A program made the position numbers and the translations under genes. Below, one piece after another: positions 14,105 to 22,056 of a stretch of 25,471 nucleotides of DNA (position 1 is the first letter of the stretch; each line of letters starts with the position of its first letter). Origin of the DNA: Bacteroidia bacterium (GTDB taxonomy: Bacteria; Bacteroidota; Bacteroidia; Chitinophagales; Saprospiraceae); contig JAUIIF010000005.1 in the NCBI GenBank assembly GCA_030431945.1, forward strand, positions 1-25,471, given 5' to 3'. The notes under the pieces are model-generated. The model worked only from the letters and a program-made list of their open reading frames with translations, did no database searches and was not told the DNA's origin.

Positions 14105-15376
14105 TTAGAGTTTATACAGGGGTTCTATGGCCCGGTAAAAACGCATCAGTTCGTGGTCATCGAGGTGCTTACGGTTCTGCACAATACGGATTTCAATCAG
14201 GGCACGATCGGCCAGTTCTGCCGGGGCGCCGATTGCTTCACCCAGGTTCTCCGGCGGGGGTTCTCCTTCGCGCCAACGCAGGCCAAAGCGTTCGTGCAGG
14301 TGGTGGCGGAGGCTGGCTACTTCCTGACGCGCCAGGGCCAGGTGGTGCCCTTTTTGAAAGACCAGACGGCTGATGGTGTCAATGAAGCGCTTACTTGAAT
14401 TTTCCCTTTGGTGAAGTATCGGAATAATGCGCTGGCGCCTTTTACCGCGAAAAATAACGTAGAGTAAGGTCGCCAGCAATAAGGTGTACCAGGCCAGCGC
14501 TAACGGGGGTTGTTCCTGGACGTAGCTGAGGGCTTCGTTACCCGTTAAAAGATTGCGACCTCCGTTGTACCCCTGTTGGTTGTTGCGGGCGTTGCGGTTA
14601 TTCCGCTGCCGTGCCGCTGAAGGCGGAACCCGTGAGTTTTCATCCCAATAGACCGGCCCCGGACCGAGTACTGACAGCGCGGCTTCTGCGTACTGGTATT
14701 GCAGGCTGTCTACGAGGTAGTAATTGGTAAAGAAAATGGGATTGGTATGGATGAAGAAGTCCCCTTCCCCCCAGTGCAAGCGGGCAAAGTTGATGTTAAC
14801 TTCGTTGAAGGTGCCAATGATTTCATTATCCAGTGCCTCATCGCAAAATAAACCGCCGTTGATGTAGCGAGTGGGGCGGGCATAGGGCTCGAAATTATAG
14901 ACATTGTGTACTTCGTAAGCGGAGCTGTCCCAGATTAACTTCATTTGCAGGGTATCCTCGGATTCCAGCAAAATCCGTTCGTTCTCATCGTAAAAACTGT
15001 AATAACAGTCGTCACTGAAAAGAAAGGTCGCCAGGTCTTCCGGCAGGTCGTAAGCGGCAATGAAGGCATTGTTGCCCCGTTCTACATAGTTAAGCAGGTC
15101 CGTTACGGAGGTCTCCGTGTAATAGGCGTAGCTGCCGACGAAGACGTAATTGCCGCCGGTGGCAGTAGTGTCTCTCAGCAGGGCAAGACTGTCTTCCAGG
15201 AAATGTAACCCTTCCGGGCGGGCATCCAGCAACTCATAAAGGGCATAGACATCAAAGGGTTGCTCTTTATTATACCGGTAACTTTCCGACCAGCTGGTCC
15301 AGCAACCAGAACTACTGATGGCCAGCAGGACAACGACCAGGTAAAAGCCCGGCCACTTTGCCGTTTCTTTACGCAT
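14105..15376 (-). CDS. DUF4350-type membrane-anchored protein of the MoxR operon
   Basis: An envelope protein of 423 residues with unknown biochemical role. Residues about 10-25 form a signal segment ending in SSSGC; the Cys could be lipidated, although the lipobox is imperfect. Residues about 30-230 resemble the DUF4350 domain (YALYELL, GNYVFVGSY, LLNYVERGNNAFIAA, LHWGEGDFFIH), a GAT-like fold often seen as a ligand sensor. An Asn/Arg/Gln-rich linker (about 250-275) precedes one transmembrane helix (LALAWYTLLLATLLYVIF, about 290-308) and a cytoplasmic helical tail that could contact the MoxR ATPase. Its ATG lies inside the end of the DUF4129 gene (8-base overlap, 15369-15376), a sign of coupled translation. 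The assignment rests on the domain pattern and the operon. Confidence 0.75.
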   Translation of the reverse strand: MRKETAKWPGFYLVVVLLAISSSGCWTSWSESYRYNKEQPFDVYALYELLDARPEGLHFLEDSLALLRDTTATGGNYVFVGSYAYYTETSVTDLLNYVERGNNAFIAAYDLPEDLATFLFSDDCYYSFYDENERILLESEDTLQMKLIWDSSAYEVHNVYNFEPYARPTRYINGGLFCDEALDNEIIGTFNEVNINFARLHWGEGDFFIHTNPIFFTNYYLVDSLQYQYAEAALSVLGPGPVYWDENSRVPPSAARQRNNRNARNNQQGYNGGRNLLTGNEALSYVQEQPPLALAWYTLLLATLLYVIFRGKRRQRIIPILHQRENSSKRFIDTISRLVFQKGHHLALARQEVASLRHHLHERFGLRWREGEPPPENLGEAIGAPAELADRALIEIRIVQNRKHLDDHELMRFYRAIEPLYKL

Positions 15377-16136
15377 AGCTGTCGGGTTTAGCGGTGGCGG
15401 CCTGGATCGCGGAGTTCAGGGACGTAAATTTTTTGTAGACCAACCGGTAACCAAGTCTTTCCAGAGGGTATTTACCGTACCAGAACCGTTCATAATCGGC
15501 AGTAACGTCGCGGAAATCCGGCAAGAAACTGCTGCTGCGCAGTTGGTTTTGATAGTCCCGGTTACTGAAGTCACGCCGGTACTTGATCAAATTTCCGTCT
15601 TGCAGCTCTTTCAGTAGCTGAATGTAAAGCAGGCGGATGGCCACATCGTACTGCCCGGCGCGCTCCGCGCGCTCCAGCAGACTTAGCGAAACCCCTTCCG
15701 CCACTAAGTGCTCTTCTTCCAGGTCGTGAAGGTTAATTTCCTCCTCCTCGTCGTCCACACCCCTGGTACGTTTACGCATTTCCACATCGTCGAGCATCCG
15801 GTAGATCAGGAAGCCAAGTGCCGCTATCAGGATCAACAGAATGAACATGGTGGTCCCGTCGGAGAGGTCAATTTTCCAATTTTTAAACCCGCCCATATCG
15901 AACCAGGACTTAGCGTCTTTCTCTTCTTTTTTCTCCTTTTTCTCTTGCTCGTAACTAAGCTCTTCTCGCAATTCCAGGCGACGTTCTTCCGGGAAAACCG
16001 GACTCGAAGCCTCCTGCGCCACTAAAAAGAAGGGAATCAGTACGCAGATTAAAGCACCCTGTAGCCTGCCACGGGCTATCCGTTCGCTGCAAGGCGAAAC
16101 AAATGAGCAGAACTGGTGAAAGATGAAAGGAAGCAT
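15369..16136 (-). CDS. DUF4129 domain membrane protein
   Basis: First gene of the DUF4129-DUF4350-MoxR operon, 255 residues. Residues about 20-40 are a signal peptide (GALICVLIPFFLVAQEA). A Glu/Lys-rich charged stretch follows, then one transmembrane helix (MFILLILIAALGFLIYRML). The C-terminal cytoplasmic part has the DUF4129 pattern: ERAGQYDVAIRLLYIQLLKEL, then YRRDFSNRDY, then DYERFWYGKYPL. In related operons this protein is predicted to work with MoxR and VWA proteins at the membrane; its activity is unknown. The ATG at 16136 is favoured over 16211 because a -7-like element lies 19 bases upstream of it (16155-16162), and the extra 25 residues would precede the signal peptide. Confidence 0.8.
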   Translation of the reverse strand: MLPFIFHQFCSFVSPCSERIARGRLQGALICVLIPFFLVAQEASSPVFPEERRLELREELSYEQEKKEKKEEKDAKSWFDMGGFKNWKIDLSDGTTMFILLILIAALGFLIYRMLDDVEMRKRTRGVDDEEEEINLHDLEEEHLVAEGVSLSLLERAERAGQYDVAIRLLYIQLLKELQDGNLIKYRRDFSNRDYQNQLRSSSFLPDFRDVTADYERFWYGKYPLERLGYRLVYKKFTSLNSAIQAATAKPDSYA

Positions 16137-16154
16137 AAGGTTCTTCGGGTGGCC

Positions 16155-16162
16155 GGAAGATA
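16155..16162 (-). promoter_or_regulatory. -7-like element of the DUF4129 operon
   Basis: Minus-strand TATCTTCC (16162 to 16155) matches TAnnTTTG at four of the six fixed positions, and a TTTCG box lies upstream at about -33. Transcription would begin near 16149, leaving a short leader of about 13 bases before the preferred start at 16136. Confidence 0.3.
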
Positions 16163-16640
16163 CGGGAAACCCAAGAAACGAAAAGCTGAAGGAATATTGA
16201 TGTGTACACAACGAGCGTGGGTATGATGAGATGCACTGCCCGTCCTGAAATCAGGCCTTTGTTTTGGTCCGGAGTTCCGCCGGCCGTCAGGAGGCGGGCT
16301 TACCCTCGTATGCGTAGGCAACTGGTGGTGTACGCAAGCCCGGTGAGGGCAGGACAAATCGTGTAACGGATACCCGGTAAGGGTTCCGTGGCCAGCCGGT
16401 TTTTTTCGCAGGCCTTTTCGTTTTGTACCGGTAATGGCCGGAATTGCCCCTCGTATCTCCGGCTGAATTCCCTCGTCATCGCTTTATGTACTATAAAACA
16501 TACAGGTTGTCACCATATTTCGCTATTTATAGGAAGTCATTATAACAAGTGACGGAATTTTCGCATTATTGCTAGGAATTTTTCACCACAAATCGCCTGG
16601 ATTGTCAATTACAGATCCGGGCACAAACCCAAATCCTGAT
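16163..16640. other. Divergent gap with structured sequence, no gene seen
   Basis: The gap separates the DUF4129 operon (minus) from DUF2853 (plus). It contains a bulged inverted repeat. GGGCTT (16296-16301) plus GCGTA (16312-16316) pair with TACGC (16331-16335) plus AAGCCC (16336-16341), leaving a 10-base bulge and a 14-base loop. CCCTC inside the bulge (16303-16307) can also pair with GAGGG (16345-16349), allowing a competing fold or pseudoknot. A further GC-rich stretch near 16376-16410 ends in a T run. Short open frames here look random. No good promoter for DUF2853 was identified. Confidence 0.4.
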
Positions 16641-16970
16641 ATGAGCAAGTTTGATGAGAAGCTGGCTACTTACGAAGCAGCGTTGAAAAAACTCGATCCT
16701 AAAGCAGACATGGACCTTCTCCGTGCGGTAACCAAGGGCCTAGGTCCTTCTATCTACAACAACGATAGCAATAAAGTGGCGTGTAGCCAGAAATCTGAAC
16801 TGGAACGCGTGGTCACCAACTTCTGCGAAAAGAAACTTGGTGCTTCTGCCGCTGCCGGTGAAGCTGCCGTACAGACCGTTTGTGAAAAGTACACGGAGCG
16901 GGCCAAGCACCGCGCCGTGTTCTACTACATGGTCGTAAAAGAACTGGGCAAGGAGAGCGTTTACGCTTAA
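16641..16970 (+). CDS. DUF2853 family protein
   Basis: A small cytoplasmic helical protein of 109 residues and unknown function. The family pattern is clear: DMDLLRAVTKGLGPSIYNND (about 26-45), SELERVVTNFCEKKLG, and the C-terminal KHRAVFYYMVVKELGKESVY. Length is typical. The ATG at 16641 gives the usual family start (MSKFDEKLATYEAALKK). The frame stays open to 16569, but the extra 24 residues are not family-like. It stands alone and ends at a strong terminator (17011-17052). Confidence 0.92.
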   Translation: MSKFDEKLATYEAALKKLDPKADMDLLRAVTKGLGPSIYNNDSNKVACSQKSELERVVTNFCEKKLGASAAAGEAAVQTVCEKYTERAKHRAVFYYMVVKELGKESVYA

Positions 16971-17010
16971 TGCCCGGAACAGGACGTCTTAGTACATCCC
17001 CACATCTTGT

Positions 17011-17052
17011 GCAGACCCGGAGTAACGTATGTTGCTCCGGGTCTGCCGTTTT
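17011..17052 (+). terminator. Intrinsic terminator of the DUF2853 gene
   Basis: A perfect 12-bp stem (GCAGACCCGGAG at 17011-17022 with CTCCGGGTCTGC at 17035-17046) and a 12-base loop, followed by CG and TTTT (17049-17052). It also lies just past the 3' end of the convergent SDR gene. Confidence 0.85.
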
Positions 17053-17072
17053 CAGGTTATTCTCCGGTATGC

Positions 17073-17720
17073 TTACGTCACTACCATTCTTCCGGTCTGC
17101 TGATCTTGAATGGCCCGGAAGATAGCTGCCGCGACGTAGTCCGCCGGCAGGATGTCCGCCGGCGGCTCCTCCTTTTCCCAGCTGGCGGTAAGGGTGGCTC
17201 CGGGAGCAATCAAGGTCGTATGTATCCCCGTATCCGCCAGCTCCGCCTGCCAGCCCAGGAATAGCCCCCGCAGGGCGTACTTTGTCGCCACGTAGGCTGT
17301 CAGGTGAGCAGGCCAGTAATCGGTTCCGAGGGAGCCCACTACCAGGAGGTGGCCCTGCCGGGCCGCCAGCAGGGCCGGCAGCAACCGCCGGGCCATTAAG
17401 TGGTTCCCCTTTACGTTCAGTGCCCACAAATCGGTAAAGGCATCCGGCGTGCCGGTCAGTAACTGACCGGGGGCAAAAGTGGCAGCATTGAGGATAATGG
17501 CGTCGTAAGCCAAAACGGGAACTGCCGCTACCCCGGCTTCCGTCGATAGGTCAGCCGCCAGGGTAATGACCGAAGCGCCCGGTAAAGCTGCTTCCAGGGC
17601 GGCCAAGTCGTCGGCAGTACGCGCAATTGCCGTAATCCGCCAGTTATTTTGGGCAAAAATATCCACACAGGCTCGGCCAATGCCCTTGGTGGCACCGGTG
17701 ATCAGTACGTGCTTGCTCAT
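17073..17720 (-). CDS. Short-chain dehydrogenase/reductase (SDR)
   Basis: A classical cytoplasmic SDR of 215 residues using NAD(P). The cofactor motif is TGATKGIG (8-15). The NNAG-type motif appears as NAAT (78-81). The catalytic triad is S130 (VGSLGTDYW), Y143 and K147 (YVATK). It is slightly short, since the substrate-binding C-terminal part is reduced. The substrate cannot be read from the sequence. The start codon overlaps the stop of the upstream metalloprotease gene (ATGA, 17717-17720), so the two are probably co-translated. This is an odd pairing of a cytoplasmic reductase with a secreted protease. Confidence 0.93.
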   Translation of the reverse strand: MSKHVLITGATKGIGRACVDIFAQNNWRITAIARTADDLAALEAALPGASVITLAADLSTEAGVAAVPVLAYDAIILNAATFAPGQLLTGTPDAFTDLWALNVKGNHLMARRLLPALLAARQGHLLVVGSLGTDYWPAHLTAYVATKYALRGLFLGWQAELADTGIHTTLIAPGATLTASWEKEEPPADILPADYVAAAIFRAIQDQQTGRMVVT

Positions 17721-18997
17721 AGGCTTTCGTTAAGCAGGGTCGCTCCTTCATCCGTGATGATTTCACCCCGGTAGCCGCTTTCCGTGACGCCTACTTTAAT
17801 GCCGCCCCATTCGCCGCCACAGTCATTATGAATAACGGCATCTGGGCCCAGTATGAGCCGCGCACCGGGGTCAACGTGGATAACCGCGCGGTCGGGGAGG
17901 TGAAGGCGGTTGTTGATGCGAAGGGTGAAACCGCGACGAACAAAAATGTCGGTATTGAAGTCCCGGGCACCTTCCCAATTGAGGTCTTTGGTCACCCGTA
18001 CGGGTTCGTTGGGGTTGTACCGGCACCAGTAAGGTAACAGCCATTGGCGCTGCCGCCCGGTGATGTCGCTCATGAAGGCATGCATTCGCCCAATCTGGCA
18101 GGGGGTTAAGGATTCCTGCCGGTTGCTGTAGTCCATCAGGTTGTTGCTGGTCTTTCCGGGGCCGGTATTCTTTCCGGCCCGGCGCCAGAAATCGTTTTTA
18201 TGGATGGGCGTGTCGTCACATCCGTCACGGGTCCAGGCGTGGTTGAGGCCCAGGGCGTGGCCGATTTCGTGGGCCACGATGCCACGAAGTTCCCAGGGGG
18301 GGCGATCGTTCTCCAGCCAGCCCGTCACCTTGATCGCGTCCCCCAGGTAAATACCGTCAGTACCGGGCGCGCGAAAGGTCTGGCTGAGCAGACTATCGCG
18401 CGGTGGCCCCATGATGAAGATGTTCAGCTCCGTATCCTTCCGCACGGCGTACCGCTGGATAACCTCGCGGTCAGCACGGTTCTTTTGCGGGCCGGTATGG
18501 AGGTATCCGTAGAGCTTATCATCGTAGTGCTCATAGATCGCAGGTTCCTCCGTGCCGGGCTTGGTGGCCAGGTTGAAAAGCAGGCGACGGGGCAGGGCCG
18601 GTACTTCCATACTGTCTGGCACCAGCCACAGCGGAGGCGTACTGCGCAGCAAACCGTTGGTGTAGTTAACCACCTCTTTAATGCCCTTCACCGCTTCCTC
18701 ACCGTAGAACTTGTACAGCGTGTCGCTGCTGTTCATGATGTGAAAATTGATCATCAGGTAACGGATCGGCAGGTAACGCTCGTTCGTTGTATCCGGCAAA
18801 TAAGCGGCGGGGTCGCGATTATGTTCGCCTTTGCTGAAGGTGTAGGTGGCGGGGCGTAAAACGCCTTCCGGGTAGTAGCGCTCGTAGCTGAAGGGCTCGT
18901 CAGGACGGATTTCCGGAATGGTGCTGGCCGGTACGGGCTTGGGCTTACAGGTCAGAAGCAACAACGGAAAAAACAGCAAGAGTACAAGGCGGTACAT
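17717..18997 (-). CDS. Secreted zinc metalloprotease lipoprotein, M43/metzincin-like
   Basis: An exported lipoprotein of 426 residues. The signal peptide ends in the lipobox LLTC (Cys17). The zinc site is HEIGHALGLNH (H243, H247, H253), the extended metzincin motif. It is followed by GCDDTP, as in the pappalysin (M43) family, and a Met-turn in NLMDYSNRQESLTPCQIGRMH. Residues about 345-426 look like beta-solenoid turns (LRINNRLHLPDRAVIHVDPGARLIL, then CGGEWGGIKV), a tail common in Bacteroidota surface proteins that may aid anchoring or substrate contact. The ATG at 18997 is preferred over the TTG at 19003. It is likely on the outer membrane and degrades or processes extracellular protein. The downstream SDR overlaps by 4 bases. 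Confidence 0.88.
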   Translation of the reverse strand: MYRLVLLLFFPLLLLTCKPKPVPASTIPEIRPDEPFSYERYYPEGVLRPATYTFSKGEHNRDPAAYLPDTTNERYLPIRYLMINFHIMNSSDTLYKFYGEEAVKGIKEVVNYTNGLLRSTPPLWLVPDSMEVPALPRRLLFNLATKPGTEEPAIYEHYDDKLYGYLHTGPQKNRADREVIQRYAVRKDTELNIFIMGPPRDSLLSQTFRAPGTDGIYLGDAIKVTGWLENDRPPWELRGIVAHEIGHALGLNHAWTRDGCDDTPIHKNDFWRRAGKNTGPGKTSNNLMDYSNRQESLTPCQIGRMHAFMSDITGRQRQWLLPYWCRYNPNEPVRVTKDLNWEGARDFNTDIFVRRGFTLRINNRLHLPDRAVIHVDPGARLILGPDAVIHNDCGGEWGGIKVGVTESGYRGEIITDEGATLLNESL

Positions 18998-19076
18998 AAG
19001 CAAATGACTTGGTCAGAACAATGACGTAAAAGGACGCTGCCGGGGCAGAAAAGCGAGACCGCGACTACGCGCCTTT

Positions 19077-19568
19077 TCAGAGGTCCAGGACCATCGTCAT
19101 CGTCTTGCCATCAAAGGCAACGGTACGGAAACCCATTCGTTGGTACCACTGGGCGGCATGATTGTCCCCGTGTACGCTGAGGGAGACCTGTTTGTCCCCG
19201 CGCTGCCGCAGTGCCTCCAGGAAATGATCCATCAGTTTTTGACCGATTCCTTGCCCCCGTAATCCGCGTTTGATGGCAATTCCGAGTTCGGGAACGTCGG
19301 CGTCCACAAATCCGTATCCTGGCGCTTCCTTACTGAACCGACGGGACCAGATGGCCCCTATCTCTTCCTCCCCGCGTTTTACAATGAAACCCAGGTCACC
19401 ATCCCGCCCCCAGTATTCGTAGTAACGCCGCATTTCCGGATTGCGGATGGTTTCAAAGGGAAGGGGCGGGGCTCCCGGGGGGGTATAAAAAGAGGAATGA
19501 AAAACTTCGTGGAAAAAAGCTGTCGTAGTATTCTCCAACGGATGAAAAGTCAGCTCCATAATGGTCAT
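19077..19568 (-). CDS. GNAT family N-acetyltransferase
   Basis: A cytoplasmic acetyl-CoA-dependent acetyltransferase of 163 residues. The acetyl-CoA binding motif is RGLRGQGIGQKLMDHFLE (R/QxxGxG/A type), preceded by the strand VPELGIAIK. It is followed by VSLSVHGDNHAAQWYQRMGF, the usual motif B with the AxxxYxxxGF pattern. The acceptor (small molecule or protein) is unknown. Two ATG codons (19568 and 19559) are possible starts. A promoter with good -33 and -7 elements lies at 19589-19618, inside the end of the upstream aldo/keto reductase gene. Confidence 0.9.
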   Translation of the reverse strand: MTIMELTFHPLENTTTAFFHEVFHSSFYTPPGAPPLPFETIRNPEMRRYYEYWGRDGDLGFIVKRGEEEIGAIWSRRFSKEAPGYGFVDADVPELGIAIKRGLRGQGIGQKLMDHFLEALRQRGDKQVSLSVHGDNHAAQWYQRMGFRTVAFDGKTMTMVLDL

Positions 19569-19588
19569 GATTAACTCGGTAAGGCGCG

Positions 19589-19618
19589 GTAAAGTACAAT
19601 TAAGTCTTAAAAGTCAAA
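19589..19618 (-). promoter_or_regulatory. Promoter of the GNAT gene
   Basis: On the minus strand TTTG (19618 to 19615) and TACTTTAC (19596 to 19589, two mismatches to TAnnTTTG) are separated by 18 bases. A start near 19582 gives a leader of about 14 bases. The -33 part overlaps the last codons of the aldo/keto reductase gene. Confidence 0.4.
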
Positions 19619-20419
19619 ATTGTGAGGATCAGGACCGAAGCGCTGGTTTCGCTCCAGTTCGTCAATGGCAACCATGTGCTCCTCGGAGAGCTCAAAATCA
19701 AAAAGCAGGCTGTTTTCCTGAATCCGGGATTGGTTGGTGGACTTGGGAATTACGATAATGTCGTTCTGTAAGCACCAGCGCAGGACTACCTGAGCTGCGG
19801 TTTTATCGTAGGCCTTGGCAATGTCTGCGAAGAGGGGTTCTTGCAGAAATTCTCCCTGCATCAGGGGGCTCCAGGCGGTAATGGCGATGTTGTGCTGGTC
19901 GGAGAGACTGATTGCATCCGCCTGGACGAGGTAGGGGTGGTACTCGATCTGGTTCATGGCGGGCAGGATTTCTCCCTGATCGATAATATCCGCAAGGTGA
20001 TCTTCCATGAAATTACTCAGCCCGATGGCGCGGACCTTGCCCGCCGCCAGGGCTTTTTCCAGGTCCGCCCAGGCGGCCAGGTAGCCATCAACGGGCCAGT
20101 GCAGGAGCATTAGGTCAACGTAATCCGTCCCCAGCCGGGCCAGCGCTTCGTCTACGGCAGTGGCGGTACGGCCGGCGCGGATATCATCATTCCAGATCTT
20201 TGTCGTCAGCCATACGTCCGTCCGGGGAATGGACGCCGTCCGCAAGGCCTTGCCCACGGCTTCTTCGTTTTTGTAGACTTTGGCCGTGTCCACGTGCCGG
20301 TACCCTGCGTCAAGCGCCCAGTGGATGGCATTAATGGTTTCCTGGCCGTTGTCTGCTTGCCAGACGCCGAGGCCAAGTTGAGGAATTTTCAGGCCGTTAT
20401 TGAGTGTAATGTATTGCAT
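19607..20419 (-). CDS. Aldo/keto reductase
   Basis: An NADPH-dependent oxidoreductase of the AKR (beta/alpha barrel) superfamily, 270 residues, close in pattern to 2,5-diketo-D-gluconate reductases. The catalytic tetrad is visible: D44 and Y49 (VDTAKVY), K74 (TTKIW) and H107 (LLHWP). The NADPH-binding end has VVLRWCLQNDIIVIPKST and SRIQENSLLFDFELSEE. It probably reduces small aldehydes or ketones; the natural substrate is not evident. The ATG at 20419 (MQYITLNNGLKIPQLGLG) fits the family start. The open frame up to 20497 adds 26 Arg/Pro-rich residues that are unlikely to be translated. The 146-base gap upstream holds no clear signal beyond AT-rich TTTTTG and CTTTG stretches. Confidence 0.96.
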   Translation of the reverse strand: MQYITLNNGLKIPQLGLGVWQADNGQETINAIHWALDAGYRHVDTAKVYKNEEAVGKALRTASIPRTDVWLTTKIWNDDIRAGRTATAVDEALARLGTDYVDLMLLHWPVDGYLAAWADLEKALAAGKVRAIGLSNFMEDHLADIIDQGEILPAMNQIEYHPYLVQADAISLSDQHNIAITAWSPLMQGEFLQEPLFADIAKAYDKTAAQVVLRWCLQNDIIVIPKSTNQSRIQENSLLFDFELSEEHMVAIDELERNQRFGPDPHNFDF

Positions 20420-20565
20420 AAAGGGGGTAACGCGCCAGGGGCGGGTGAGGTTTTTCGGGCGCGGCCGCCGGATGCAGGCAAAGAGGGTAAGGAGCAAAAA
20501 TTACCTGGCCTATCCTCCGTTTTGCTCTGCAGGCTTTTCTCTGCACCAGCGTGCGCGCCCCCTCT

Positions 20566-21954
20566 TTATGCTTTCTCCGTTCGGTTCGCCCCCAGGTACT
20601 GTCCGAATTTATCCATAACGAAAGCATGCGCCCGGGCCTGGGTCAGCACGTAGAGGTACCAGGGCAGGGCGGGGACAAATTCATGAATGGCGGAAATGAC
20701 GAACTCCCCGCCGAGGACCCGCCTGAACTCCAGCCAGCCGTAGTCTTTGCGCCTTACCAGTCGTCCGCCCGTAATGTAAAAAAGCTGCCGTTCGTCATCA
20801 CTCCGGTCGGGGATGAATTGCAGGCGGAGTAGGGGAACGGACCAGAGACTGAACGTAGAAACGTCCCCCTGGCTATCCACGCTGAGGAGGGTGCGAAACA
20901 AAAGAGGGAGCCAGCGCTGATAAATTCTGGCGACGTAAGTAGCGGTGTGCCCCGCCGGATTAGGAAGTCGTTGTACACTCCGGACGGTATTTTTCTCTGC
21001 CTGGCCGGAACGTTCCCTGGCGGGTAAGGGGGGCAGCTTTTCTTTGCCGAATAAAGCCCTGCGGGCAGCGGTGCGGAAGTCGTTCCGTTCCGGAAAGGCT
21101 GCCAGCAAGGCATTGGGCCTGGCGACCAGGTCGTGGCGTAAACTTTCTACAAGCGGAGAGACCAGCGCCCGGCTGGTGTCAGTAAACAGTGCGACCCAGA
21201 AAACGGAAAACCCCGGACTGAAAAATTTTACCGGGCGGATGATCCGCCGCTTACCCAGCAGATCCGCCACCGTTCTGATCATTTCCATGTAGGTGGTGGG
21301 GTCCGGGCCCCCGATGTCATAGGCTTGATGCAGGGCTTCTTCCCGACCCAGTACGTAGTCCATCATCCGGAGCGTGTCATCGAGTTCTACGGGTTGGGTG
21401 GCAGACTGGCACCAGGCCGGGCAAATCAGTACCGGTAGTCTTTCCACCAGCTTACGGATCATGGTAAAGGAAGAGCCACCGGCCCCGACGATAATTCCGG
21501 CCCGTAGTGCCGTAACCGGAACACCGGCGGCGCCGAGGGTCTTTTCCACCTCCCAGCGGCTGCGGAGGTGCCGGCTGAGTTCTTCTCCGCTTTTATACGC
21601 AGGCAGCAGCCCCCCCATGAAAAGAATTTGCCGCAGGTTGTTGGCTTTCGCTGCGCGCCCGAAATTATCGGCCAGCAGCAAGTCCGTATCCTCAAAATCA
21701 CCCTGGTGCAGCCGCGTGGAAGGATGCATGGAGTGCACCAGGTAAATGGCGTAATCTGCTCCTTTCAGGGCCGCCTCCGTACTGCTGAGGGAATAAAGCT
21801 CCACCTGCCGCCATTCGGCTTTGTCGTAACCGGGGGGCGGAATCATCCGGTCCCGGCTAAGCGCAATAATCCGGTATTTATGGTTAAATCGCTCGATGAA
21901 CCAACGACCGATGAATCCGGTAGCCCCAGCGATGACAACAGTAGGTAAAGCCAT
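20566..21954 (-). CDS. NAD(P)-binding SDR protein with C-terminal DUF2867 domain
   Basis: A two-domain protein of about 462 residues. The N-terminal half is an extended/atypical SDR with the nucleotide-binding motif GATGFIG (10-16), DYAIYLVHSMHPS, and a NAD(P)H-binding layout ending in AYDIGGPDPTTYMEMI. The C-terminal half (about 300-455) matches the DUF2867 pattern (LLFRTLLSVDSQGDVSTF, then YGWLEFRRVLGGEFVISAIHEFVPALPWYLY). The combination is common in bacteria, but its reaction is not settled. A hydrophobic stretch near residues 230-245 (FFSPGFSVFWVALF) may touch the membrane. The ATG at 21954 is preferred because the earlier ATG at 21978 lies inside a strong hairpin and would add 8 residues before the Rossmann strand. 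Confidence 0.9.
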   Translation of the reverse strand: MALPTVVIAGATGFIGRWFIERFNHKYRIIALSRDRMIPPPGYDKAEWRQVELYSLSSTEAALKGADYAIYLVHSMHPSTRLHQGDFEDTDLLLADNFGRAAKANNLRQILFMGGLLPAYKSGEELSRHLRSRWEVEKTLGAAGVPVTALRAGIIVGAGGSSFTMIRKLVERLPVLICPAWCQSATQPVELDDTLRMMDYVLGREEALHQAYDIGGPDPTTYMEMIRTVADLLGKRRIIRPVKFFSPGFSVFWVALFTDTSRALVSPLVESLRHDLVARPNALLAAFPERNDFRTAARRALFGKEKLPPLPARERSGQAEKNTVRSVQRLPNPAGHTATYVARIYQRWLPLLFRTLLSVDSQGDVSTFSLWSVPLLRLQFIPDRSDDERQLFYITGGRLVRRKDYGWLEFRRVLGGEFVISAIHEFVPALPWYLYVLTQARAHAFVMDKFGQYLGANRTEKA

Positions 21955-21969
21955 ACCGGTTAAAGCGCG

Positions 21970-22001
21970 CGAGGGCACGCAATGTTTATTGCGTGCCCTC
22001 G
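21970..22001. terminator. Long perfect hairpin between lolA and the SDR-DUF2867 gene
   Basis: Arms CGAGGGCACGCAAT (21970-21983) and ATTGCGTGCCCTCG (21988-22001) pair perfectly over 14 bp with a 4-base GTTT loop. On the minus strand it follows lolA by 55 bases and precedes the next start by 15. The downstream sequence (CGCTTTAACC) lacks a real T run, so it may be a partial terminator, an mRNA processing or stability element, or a block on the ribosome site of the next gene. A weaker 6-bp stem (22024-22029 with 22039-22044) lies just before it. Confidence 0.55.
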
Positions 22002-22056
22002 GGACGGGCTGGAAAAAGGGGGAGAGGGACTTAATATTTCCCTCGGGGGAGAGCTT

